From: Priapulus caudatus
Taxonomy: Eukaryota; Priapulida; Priapulimorpha; Priapulimorphida; Priapulidae
Length of the DNA stretch: 20,077 nucleotides
NCBI RefSeq assembly: GCF_000485595.1
Contig: NW_014577151.1
Coordinates: 161,692-181,768 of the forward strand
Reading direction: 5' to 3'
The notes beneath the pieces are model-generated. The model was not told the origin of the DNA. It did not search any database and saw only the letters and a program-made list of their open reading frames with translations. This document shows, one piece after another, positions 1 to 9,251 of the stretch. The position numbers and the translations under genes are program-made. Each line of letters starts with the position of its first letter. Position 1 is the stretch's first letter.

Positions 1-889
1 GCTGTTTTTATGGAGTAAAATGTCCGCAAATTTAAAAAGGGTAAAATTGAGATCTTTTAGGAAATTTTACCAGAACCGCAAAAACACCAGCCGCAAATAT
101 TTACCGGTTTACAATATGCCACAGTCGACTTTGGCCAAACATTCAACTCCGTGCGGAGCACGGGTATTTGCTAGTGTTATGTAAACATACTAATACCGCC
201 GATTCGTTTAGACTGTATTTAGACATTAGACTTCGGATTTGCATAGTTCTATACTATACTATACATGACACCACTGCGGCATTGGTATTAAATTGACATG
301 TCATTGCGAGCTTAATGTTGCAATTTTTTTTCACCTTTGCAGTGGAGTCCTCGCTAAATGTCAGAGATACGTAAGTGATACCCATAGATTACCTGAGATA
401 GAGAACACTGGTATACCTAGACACGCTTATCGGCGGACTGTGGGTATTCAAGTGGTGTAGTGCGTAGTAGCAATATTTTGTGGAGAAAAAAAATGTTTTG
501 AGGAACTACATGTTGTGCGCGCATTTCGGCTCAGTAAGTTTATGTACCAACCAAAATGTAGTTTGTAAGATTTATGTTCTTTAATTTTTGCGAACTGACA
601 TTTGGTTTACTAATTATACCATTCGTACACTACAATCGAGAGGAGAATGACGCGGCAACAGGCATTGCAAGATAGTGTAAGCTACTATATGTTTTTTCGG
701 GAGAGCATCATATTAAGATATTATATCAAGGCCTATATATTGCGCCTGTTTTATGTTATCAGATATGATTTGATGCGATATGGCGTGATGAATGTGCCAA
801 CGGTAAATTGGTATGATATTACAGAACAAGATACAGATTAATAGGTGACCATATAGGCCTACAAGCACGGTAAAACGTGTAGTGGGATA
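1..889. other. gene-free flank, nothing recognised
   Basis: This is AT-rich sequence without a convincing exon, RNA gene or repeat family. The only ORF of note (647-841) is 64 codons long, AT-driven and resembles nothing I know. Confidence 0.5.
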
Positions 890-1140
890 GTACACAATGC
901 AATGTACTGCAATTCTATGCAAAACAACGCAATGCAATACAATACAATACAATGCAATGCAATGCAATGCAATGCAATGCAATGCAATGCAATGCAATGC
1001 AATGCAATGCAGTACGATACAATGCAATGCAATGTAATTCAATGCAATGCAATGTAATTCAATGCAATGCAATGCAACGCGATACAATAAAATGCAAGAC
1101 AATACAATAAAACACAATCGAATAAAATACAATACGATGC
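890..1140. repeat. degenerate (AATGC)n pentanucleotide satellite
   Basis: About 250 bp are built from AATGC/AATAC units. The purest block is at about 952-1010. A higher-order 20-bp period (AATGCAATGCAATGTAATTC) is repeated around 1022-1061. The long minus-strand reading frame across it (CIALHCIALHC-like protein) exists only because a 5-bp repeat without stops stays open; it is not a gene. Confidence 0.9.
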
Positions 1141-1431
1141 ATTCAAGCATGACACGAAAAATGTTTCTGGTGAAAATCTGTCCATGACCTTGGTTTTCTA
1201 TTTTTTGTCATCTAGCTCACCACCATCTACTTTTTTCGTTTTCGCCGTGGCAACACTGTGAGTACTAATTTATTTTAGCTGTGCAAGCATGTTAACAACA
1301 TAATCCGAAATATTTGCCTATAGGGCCAATAATTCTCACAGACCTTATTTAATACACCTGTATAATGTTACGCTCATGGCTGTGGTCTATGGGCTGTGAT
1401 ACAATCAGGAGGCTATTATATATATATATAA

Positions 1432-1437
1432 CATGCA

Positions 1438-1492
<55 letters not shown>

Positions 1493-1531
1493 TGTATGGT
1501 ATGTGTATGTGTATGTGTATGTGTATGGTGT

Positions 1532-1594
<63 letters not shown>

Positions 1595-1830
1595 TGTGTA
1601 TGTGTATGTGTAGGTGGTGTATGTGTGGGTGGTGTATGTGTGGGTGGTGTATGTGTAGGTGTGTATGTGTGGGTGGTGTATGTGTGGGTGGTGTATGTGT
1701 GGGTGGTGTATGTGTGCGCGCGTGCGCCGTGTGTGTGTGTGTGTGTGTGGAGGGGGAGGCGTGTGCGCGTGCGTGGGCGTGTGTGTGCGCGTGTGTGCGT
1801 GCGCGTGTGCGTGTGTGTGTGCGTGCGCAT
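1432..1830. repeat. (GT)n / (GC)(GT) microsatellite tract
   Basis: Nearly 400 bp of alternating purine-pyrimidine sequence: pure (GT)n at about 1440-1490 and 1529-1593, then mixed GTGCGC from about 1716 to 1830. Such tracts are classic Z-DNA formers and are length-unstable. All ORFs through it in both strands (poly Cys-Val, poly His-Thr) are artefacts of the repeat. It ends about 45 bp before the start codon of the putative gene at 1874. Confidence 0.95.
1612..1716. repeat. 15-bp minisatellite inside the GT tract
   Basis: Seven head-to-tail units of GGTGGTGTATGTGTG, one unit a base shorter and one ending in A instead of G, embedded in the larger GT microsatellite. Confidence 0.85.
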
Positions 1831-1873
1831 CAGTATGCGTGCAGTGTTTACAGCAGCTAGTTTGTAACTGGCG

Positions 1874-2044
1874 ATGGCTTACTGTCGTAGATTGCTGGCG
1901 CTCGTCGTGTCCGGCCTCGTGTTGTTCATGCGGCTGCGTGCAATGGACGGAAGACTGTCCGAACAATTACCCGCTCAACTGTACATCGCCAGTGAAATGG
2001 ACAGGTATTGTATGCTCAATATGCCAATAATGATGATGATGATG

Positions 2045-2077
<33 letters not shown>

Positions 2078-2670
2078 GGTACTATCATTATTATTACGAT
2101 CGATAATTAACTATAGCAGTATTAATTGAAATCGTAAGAATGATAATAACAGTACCAATAATAGAGTAAACACGTCACTATTTACTGCTGGTTATAATCG
2201 TACTGATAAGTTACCTTTGCCGCAATACTCGCTGGATAGTGTAAGCTTTGTCTAGTCTGGCTTGGCATAGTTTATGAAGGAGAGTGCCATTTTTTTGTTC
2301 ACTGAACACATTACCAAACGCGTGCGCTGCTGGTTTATGTTGAGATTGTGTTCGTATATATATATATATTATGGTTGCGGTTGGTTTCAGCAATTCGTTT
2401 CTGCGGGAGATATTTAAAATGAAAAATACGCTGCACGCTAAGACGACGCGGCGCATAGAGGATGTGCTAAGCCATAACCTACATCTACTAGCACAGGTAT
2501 GTATCTACGGCAATCTTTTCTAATCTACCAGAATCACTATAAATGACTTTATGCAATTTTAATCACCTTACGATTACGGTGTTCGTCATTATTTACAGAG
2601 TTTGGAGACATTTTGGCATGATTATACCAACAGTGATATAATTGCAATACATCATAGATCTAATCGTTAG
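1874..2670 (+). CDS. putative three-exon small protein with hydrophobic N-terminus, unknown function
   Basis: Three open segments join in phase. Exon A is 1874-2004, ending in AG before donor GTATTG. Exon B is 2391-2496, after TTGGTTTCAG and before donor GTATGT. Exon C is 2599-2670, after TTATTTACAG, ending in TAG. Exon A leaves two bases of a codon and exon B opens with the third base (AGC, Ser); B to C is phase 0. The product is 102 residues. An in-frame TAA at 1865 and a purine at -3 support the ATG. Residues about 6-20 are hydrophobic after Cys-Arg-Arg, suggesting a signal peptide or membrane anchor. Residues 45-79 are basic/amphipathic and probably helical (FLREIFKMKN, RRIEDVLSHN). The last exon begins SLETFWHDY. 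I do not recognise the family. The support is splice phase and frame, not homology; intron 1 holds an ATG/AAT microsatellite. A chance alignment of sites remains possible. Confidence 0.5.
2027..2078. repeat. (ATG)n(AAT)n microsatellite
   Basis: A run of ATG triplets passes into about ten AAT/ATA triplets. It lies in the first intron of the putative gene starting at 1874. Confidence 0.95.
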
Positions 2671-2713
2671 CATGTATCGTTATCGTTATCGTTAGCATAG
2701 TTAGCATGTATTT

Positions 2714-2826
2714 ATCCAGAGAGACATGATACAAGATTGCGTGGCACAGCTTTGCTGTTGATCCTGAGCGCTGCGCGCGTAGAGGATGAGACGCGCAGTT
2801 CCGCGGGATATGCGCACGCGACCGCG
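2714..2826. repeat. dispersed GC-rich repeat, copy A
   Basis: About 113 bp aligning with 14187-14296. Shared blocks in the same order are ATCCAGAGAGAC, GATACAAGAT, TTCCGCGGGA and GCGCACGCGACCGCG; the middle diverges. The family is not identified; it may be a short interspersed element or an end of a DNA transposon. It is CpG-rich compared with its surroundings. Confidence 0.6.
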
Positions 2827-2846
2827 GGGATGTTCAAGTATGAAGC

Positions 2847-2909
2847 GCTGTCCGCAGTGGAGACGTGCGCCAAATTCGAGGCCCGGCGCACGTCTCCACA
2901 GCGGTCAGC
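2847..2909. repeat. 25-bp inverted repeat (strong hairpin)
   Basis: The arms are 2847-2871 and 2885-2909 with a 13-nt loop; 23 of 25 positions pair and the inner 15 are perfect (GTGGAGACGTGCGCC). It lies directly downstream of dispersed-repeat copy A and is absent next to copy B. Confidence 0.8.
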
Positions 2910-2910
2910 G

Positions 2911-4798
2911 GATGCTCTGTAGTTTTAGAAGATAACAATGAAGACTTCTAAATAAGAACTATCGGCGGCTAAATAAGAGCAATATACAGACCTTTAAATT
3001 TCTTGACTAGTCAGTCAAAGGGCTTGTTGGGGGTCAAGTGGAATTGTGTTTTTCGGAAACCCAAAGAAAATGTCTCCCTTTTATACATGCACCCCCTCCT
3101 TGATCAATCACGCATTCAGGCGTAAACAATAACAGAGATGAAATTGTGTCGAGTTTGTGGCTCTTGACGCGCGTGCATTGACGTACAAGACTGTTGAAAG
3201 CACAGGCACTTGGAACGTCTCAATAAAAATAAACATTCACACAATTGTTCACAATGATCGACCGCCTGCGTGCAAAATAGGTGAACGTATGTGAAACATA
3301 TACGGTTAGTACTTACTGTGACATATCCGTGACTAACTGACACCACTAAATTGGTAAAATATTCCATGCACCTTAAGAAATTCTGAGGTTATCATCGCAG
3401 AACTCCCGACACCGCCCATCCTGATGTCACAAAGCTATATGTAAACAAACACGCGTGCTGCGAGGTGCCTGCCTTCGATATCCATTTCGAGGCCCGCTAA
3501 GCCTAGCATAAAGCGCGCGGGCAAGACGCCACACACACAGCTACGTTCATTGGCTAAACAATCGAGTAGCGCGGTTAGGGATTTTCGGAATTATTTAACT
3601 TCACTTCCGAAAGCGGGTAAAAATGCCGAATTTTTCCACTTCGATGCGAAATGCATCGGCCGGGCATTTCATTATTTACGAAAAGTAAACAGGCTGGCGA
3701 AAGACAGTAGGCCTATGTACAGTAACGGGTGACGTCGTTGACGCCCCATTCATGCCCATCAACGAAGGCGGGGCTTATTCTGATTACGGAGATGCGAAAA
3801 TGCTACAGAAGGACGTAGCGCAGTGCGCTAAACAGCGTGTTATTTTTGTATTTGTGGCAAACTCTATCGTATAGGAAACCGTTCTAACATAGCAGAATGC
3901 CTGTTAGGAAGAAGTTCCTGAGATCGGCGATTTGGTGGTCCAATGGGTCCCCATATTTAAAAGTATCAGAGACTGGTGCGGCGTAGGCTGTGATTGGAAG
4001 ACACAAAGTGTCAATCCTTGGCGCGCCTCGGCATCATGGCCGCATCACGTCGAGTGTAAACGCAGCACGACACGTGAAAAGAAGCGACTAAACTCATGTA
4101 CCACGTTCTGGTTCATTTACGCACTCATCGATTTGGTCGTTATGCAGATGTCACCCCAGTGGCGAGAGTCAAGGCAAAGCCGTATTCGCGGCGATGACCT
4201 TATGATTACGTCATTCATAAGTCGTTCTTTTCTGTTACCAGATACAGCAGTCGCTGGCCGGCCTGTCTGTAGTGATGAAGGATCCAAGCCCCAGCGACGT
4301 AACGTAACATTGCGCGGGCTCTTGGCGTGGACAGGGGACTATTAAATATATAGTAGCATATATATTTAAATCTATATAAATATATTATAGCATGTTCGTA
4401 CAGCTGATTATGACAACGGCAACGACCCGCCTACGAATACACCATCGAATCGCTATAGTCGTTTGCGCCTGACGTCAAGGTAGCGAAACATTACGACGAG
4501 ATGTTATCGTGAAATTATTGAGGTAAAGTGTTTTACAACAAGCGTTTTGTGGGAACGTAAACGATAAACGGGCGTAGCATGAAAACGCTACTTTATTTTA
4601 TTTATTATGCGTGTATAATACGAACTTAATTTTTTGAAATTTTAACTGGTATTTGTTTGTTTACATTGTTTACGCACTAGTATCTTCTAGCATTTACAAC
4701 TATATATTAGTTTAAACTGTATACAGATTAGTGATTAGGATACCCGGTGTTTTCGTTAAATTACCATGCTCGTGTTGTCGTTTCCTGCGTACATGAAT
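2911..4798. other. no supported gene; two weak open frames
   Basis: A stop-free plus frame runs from 3445 to 3729, with a possible acceptor (CACACACAG at 3540) and a possible donor (AAAA|GTAAAC near 3685). Another runs 3932-4345. Neither has an ATG start in good context or a product I recognise. A short AT-rich near-palindrome lies at about 4343-4392. No RNA gene is seen. Confidence 0.4.
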
Positions 4799-5042
4799 CA
4801 GGGGTCGAAATAAGCGATGGTCCGATGTTGGACCATTGAATATTTTGGTCCCATTTTACGGTAATTTTCTTCGTTTCGATTATTGCTAATCCAGTGTTGA
4901 CCATAGCAAATATTTGGCATGATGTAACAATGAGAATAATTTGAGATTTAAAAAGATCATCTAAAATTTAAGAGGACCATCTAAATTTCAAACTAGATGG
5001 TCTTGTTGACCATCTCTTTTTTTCTCCTTATTTCTACCCCTG
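4799..5042. mobile_element. CAGGG-ended non-autonomous DNA transposon
   Basis: The 244-bp element begins CAGGGGTCGAAATAAG and ends with the reverse complement of CAGGGGTAGAAATAAG. TGAAT is present directly outside both ends (4794-4798 and 5043-5047), read as a 5-bp target duplication. Internal inverted GATGGTC/GACCATC motifs sit near both ends. CAGGG termini are typical of hAT-superfamily elements; hAT usually makes 8-bp duplications, so 5 bp would point to a variant group. It shares termini style and duplication length with the element at 15630. Confidence 0.7.
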
Positions 5043-7575
5043 TGAATACATGCTAGGGTTTTACGCTCCGTTGTAATTTTGTGTTAAGATCAAAACGAAC
5101 ATTTACACATTTCTGTAACGGGAACATTGTGATGACTGCGGGAGGTAATACGCTCTTCGCAATCGACTATGTTCATTTGAGACACAATTCATATAAAACA
5201 TTCATATAGAAGTTTTCGATATTCTGCAAAGTCACAGTACCGCATGCGGTCTGTGTTTAGTCCCTCGTTTGTGGGTTTGGTACTTGTTGCATGCGCGCTT
5301 GTGTGTGCGTGCGCCCCCGTTTGCATGCGTGCGTTTATGTATGTACGCGCGCGTTCATGTATGTATGCGCGAACGTGTGCTGATATTTGCGCGCGTCCGT
5401 GCGCTTGCGTGTATGTAGGATCTGGCAGAATGTAGACGTTTTGGTTCCGGGTTGCACTAACCCCCGTGTGCCATTTTCTGTTAGCGTGATGAAATATACA
5501 TTGACCCTAAGTGCCTGAAAGTCGAGAATAGCTGGACCATCCAAACTCTCTTTACGTTCGTAAACAGACCTACGTGATGTACATCCTTATGTACGTATGC
5601 CCAGATAAGACAATATAGTCCGTTTATGCATCGGTATGTAACAAGCATTTCCCCCTGACGCCTAATGACAGACACAGGTTCAATGGGACGGTGAATCTGG
5701 TTTCAGGTGTACGCTATAACCAGGTCCCAAGCAGGAACCTTCCTTGTATAATGTGATAGAGGTATAATGAAACCGGTATAGAGCTGCACGTATGAAGACT
5801 AAGTAAAGCTGTCTTAGACTGTTACATATAGGAGGCCAGGAAACTGTACGTGAAAGGTGGCGACCTCACTGATCCATCCGACATTTTATTTTCACGTACA
5901 AATAATTTTATGACAAAAGAAATTATCTGTGATATTAACGAACGAATATGCCATGTTATTTGCTAATCATGACAATGACAATGAAATTGTGATGTGGTAC
6001 TGATATTTACCACAAATAAACACATGCGGTAGGTATACCGCCGAACGCGAGCTTAAACTTGTCCCTCTGATTCTGAAGAACTCGTAATACCCATAATTGA
6101 GCAGATAGCCTTGCAGCAGAACATGCCAATGTTTATTATGCGACGAGTAAAACGATAAATCCGGTGAATAAGATGTATCTATGTGATCTAACGGTCTGTG
6201 ATTCAGATATAAAATAGACTAAATAACGTGATATGGCTGTTGTAATGTGTAATACACGATAAGTACAGGTGAGATCTATCGACGACCAATAAATCCGTGT
6301 ACCAACAACGAACGAAATAACAACTTACGAAATAAAAGGTTTATTTACAGTACAATTTTTATCGTATCATCTGTACTCTGTGCCAAACGCAAATATCAGA
6401 ACTGATGTAGCGATATACATAGTGATGGGGCCGTATCCAGGGACAAATGATCGAGCGGATTGTAGACCTCTAAGCGCCAACAACGAGAGTATAATTTGTT
6501 TGTAACTGTGAAGTGTTTATCTTTGAACATGTTAACATGCTCGCTTTCCAATAGTTTTGTGCTATCGGCATTTTGTTTATAGTACAATTATAATACCCCA
6601 AGTGCGGGCAATAAATACGTTTCAACTATACACGAATACAGTGAATGGGGAAACCCAAATCCCCCTTCAATCAATGCGCAGTTTACCACTGCAGCGTCGC
6701 AATCATATGCAATATTTCACGAATTCGTCGTGCTACTAAATCGCAACGAAATCAATAGTCAGGTGCCAGCTTTTCTCGGATAAGGCCTAGGACGCGAGAC
6801 ACGCACAGTTTCACGTTGTGCTTCCACGACCTACAGCGACCCTAGCAACCCACCAACTAGCTAGCTAGCTAGCTACTAGCTGTAGGGGTGACAGGTAAAC
6901 CTGGTCCACGCACATGCCCCATTCAAGTACGTGGCGCCATCTCTCGAGCAAAATCGTACGATTCGGCCTATCTAATAATTCGACAGCTTATGGATGTGTA
7001 TCTACTGATGTATATGCACTTTAATCTGGTTGGGTGAAAGGCAACTCTCGTAATGAGTTAAAGAAATTGTATTCTAGTATTACACCCAAATTTCTTATAA
7101 TATCTTTAACGATAGACAGTTCACTGCCTGACCATTTTTCTATTAGCGAGCACTTTGCAATTTATTTCATTCACACTCTGGCAAAAACTATACTATAATT
7201 AGGTAATCTCTACTCCAATAAATTCCATGACTATAAGTAAAATATCATTGCGATCTGCGTGTACCTACAAAGTATGGACAGTGTATTCCACAAATATAAC
7301 ACTCCACGTAATAAAATATAGAAAAACGCACGGTTGGAAGATGTATACTATTGGTGCTACCTATATTGTCGAAAATGAACTCATTTAAAACTCAGGAAAT
7401 GGTCCCAGCTTATCAGGGAAGGTCAGGAATCATGAAAATGTCTCGATTAAGCGGTGAAGGCCTTTCCAGTCGCACATGAATGCTTACTCGTACCTTACGC
7501 AATCGTCTGTACACAACAGCAACTGTACAATGCAAACTGCGTATGTAGTGTCACCGTATACATTATTACTGTAAC
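5043..7575. other. long gene-free interval
   Basis: I find no exon with supporting splice sites, no tRNA and no recognised transposon here. It contains a degenerate alternating purine-pyrimidine stretch (about 5284-5420, GTGTGCGTGCGC-like) and a (CTAG)n run at 6857-6880. The ORFs are all under 70 codons and unconvincing. Confidence 0.5.
6857..6880. repeat. (CTAG)n short tandem repeat
   Basis: Four or more tandem CTAG units, self-complementary. Confidence 0.85.
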
Positions 7576-7584
7576 GAAACTAAC

Positions 7585-7870
7585 GCTGAGAGGGTCTATG
7601 TCCCCCGGGGTACTGCCGGAACGTACCCTGGGTACGGTCCGGTATACCGGAACGTACCCTGGTACTATCTAATATGCCGGACCGTACCTCGCCTACTCCA
7701 CTAACGAGTCTAGGGAGTCGCCTACGCCTACTCCCTAACCCTAACCCGAACCCTAACCCCAATCCTAACCCTATAACCATATCAAATAGTGACCAGGGTA
7801 CGTTCCGGTATACCGGACCGTACCCAGGGTACGTTCCGGCAGTACCCTGGGGGACATAGACCCTATGAGC
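7585..7870. mobile_element. palindromic MITE, family 1 copy 1, with telomere-type core
   Basis: The 286-bp element is flanked by an exact 9-bp duplication GAAACTAAC (7576-7584, 7871-7879). The TIRs are about 78 bp and start GCTGAGAGGGTCTATG on the left and GCTCATAGGGTCTATG on the right; they contain repeated GGTACGTTCC / GGTATACCGG palindromic blocks. The interior holds CCCTAA-type repeats (7733-7773). There is no coding capacity. Nine-base duplications with long TIRs fit Mutator-like (MULE) elements; the superfamily is inferred, not proven. Other copies are at 13455 and 18592. Confidence 0.85.
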
Positions 7871-7879
7871 GAAACTAAC

Positions 7880-8657
7880 AGACGAAATTCAAGTTTATTT
7901 CTATACAAAACGCGTGAATTTACTCACTGTATAACAAACCCAAGTGCCGCGGAGCGACAGCGCTCATCTAACGTCTACTGCGGTGACTCTGTGGTGGAGT
8001 GGTGGGATTCTAGTAAACCCTGCTAGTCCCAAATGTGTTCACATACGCGCCGAAACAGTGGAAGGCACAGGGATGGTATCAGGAACTTTCTCAAAGGAAA
8101 AAGATGGAAGCTCCAAAGTACGTAGTAGCAACAACTATTTGCAAGACAGAATAGGTAAGCACTCATCCATTTACCTACGCAAGCCTACTGGCTGAAATAG
8201 AGAGCTGCCACCTGTAACTAATTAACGCAGGCAAAAACTACACAGTACTATCACCACCACATGCACTGGCAGTGGCATAAGTTACATGTAACACACTGAC
8301 AGTACAGAATGCCATAGAAATTATACGATTTAAGGAGCATAAACCTTCTTCAACCAAATTTAGCTTTTGAAATTTCACTGTGACATTGTAGCCTCATACA
8401 TCCAGGCATGTATAGATTCTACTAGCAAACCCGGCAGTCAAATTCTTTCTAACCGTAAACAAATCCATGTTTAACCCTCCTCTTGAGGGTCAAAAGGTTA
8501 TCCGACACTTACTCTTCGCATGTCCGCAGAAAGTACATTTCATGGTCCTTACAATAAAGCCATAAAAATGCTAGTTCACCGCTAAAACAAAAAAGTTTTT
8601 CAATCGCTCCATCAGACCATGTCCTCCGAAAATGCCTAAAATCTGCCCTGTGCCCCA
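7880..8657. other. gene-free interval with one exon-like open frame
   Basis: A plus frame at 7944-8195 stays open and contains a good donor sequence (AATAG|GTAAGC at about 8155), but no convincing acceptor, ATG or recognised product. I do not call it a gene. Nothing else is seen. Confidence 0.4.
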
Positions 8658-8954
8658 TTGACCTTTGACCTGTGACCTCCAATTTTGGCACAGTAATGGC
8701 TTTTCCTACCATGATGCTATACACCGACTATCACGAGCCTAGGTCGAGCCGTTTAGATTTGTGCCGCAATTCTGCATTTCCTCCCTATACCTTAAGTTAA
8801 GGAAGGAATGTTCCCCCTTCTTTTACACCTCTTGACCTTTGATCTTTGACCCCCAGCTTCGACATCCCAACTCGTTTTCGGATTACCCCCCCCCCCCACG
8901 TCCCGAATATCGTGACCGTACGTCGAGCGGTTAAGATTTGTGCCCAACTGTTGA
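8658..8954. repeat. tandem dimer of a TGACCTTTGACC-headed repeat
   Basis: Two diverged monomers, 8658-8775 and 8832-8954 (period about 174 bp), align end to end. Each starts with TTGACCTTTGA and ends with GTCGAGC-G-TT followed by AGATTTGTGCC. Monomer 2 runs through a C13-14 tract and into (GGAC)n. The family looks like the TGACCT/GGACGGAC repeats common in marine invertebrate genomes; that link rests on my recollection. Confidence 0.7.
8659..8678. promoter_or_regulatory. three TGACCT half-sites with 1-bp spacing (DR1-like)
   Basis: TGACCT-T-TGACCT-G-TGACCT reads on the other strand as AGGTCA repeats spaced by one base, the DR1 arrangement bound by RXR/HNF4-type nuclear receptors in animals. 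The second monomer has a decayed version (TGACCT, TGATCT, TGACCC) at 8833-8852. Binding is not shown. Confidence 0.4.
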
Positions 8955-8981
8955 CGGACGCACGGACGCACGGACGGACGA
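8953..8981. repeat. (GGAC/GCAC)n microsatellite
   Basis: Tandem GACGGACGCACGGACG units directly downstream of the second TGACCT monomer, probably the tail of that repeat. Confidence 0.85.
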
Positions 8982-9251
8982 TCATGCGATTCTACAAGCT
9001 GCATCTGACTACGTCAGATGAGCTATAAAAACAGATAACGTTTGAACATTTTGCCGTAAGTAAACTGAATAACTGAAGGAGAACAGGGAAGGTCATACTT
9101 GGTCCTAACATGCAAAAATATCATGCAAACGTGATAAACAACTGCCCGACTGAGGCAAACGTGAACAAAATAAACTGGAAATTGCATAAAACCTGAAGCA
9201 CTAACGATCTCATCTAAGTTACTGTAAATGCTTTTGTGTAAACTAATTATC

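Noticed and set aside
890-1140. CRISPR-like array
   Set aside because: There are no unique spacers between constant repeats; the period is 5 bp and the genome is animal.
713-1150. 145-codon minus ORF rich in LHCIA repeats
   Set aside because: It is the translation of the AATGC pentanucleotide repeat, which has no stop in this frame.
1349-2030. Several long ORFs of His-Thr or Cys-Val repeats on both strands
   Set aside because: They are produced by the GT/CA microsatellite; the plus ORF overlaps exon A of the candidate gene in another frame.
3445-3732. Stop-free plus frame with possible splice sites
   Set aside because: No ATG, weak donor, no partner exon found and no recognisable product; kept only as a note.
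3932-4345. 137-codon plus ORF
   Set aside because: It begins at a non-ATG codon and the sequence resembles no known domain.
7580-7859. ORFs with GLGLG or NPNPNP repeats (also at 13365 and 17964)
   Set aside because: They are translations of CCCTAA/TTAGGG arrays within MITEs.
7944-8195. Exon-like frame ending near a good GTAAGC donor
   Set aside because: No acceptor or start to pair with it and no recognised family.
8792-9028. Overlapping short ORFs on both strands
   Set aside because: They lie in the TGACCT/GGAC repeat and its C-tract.
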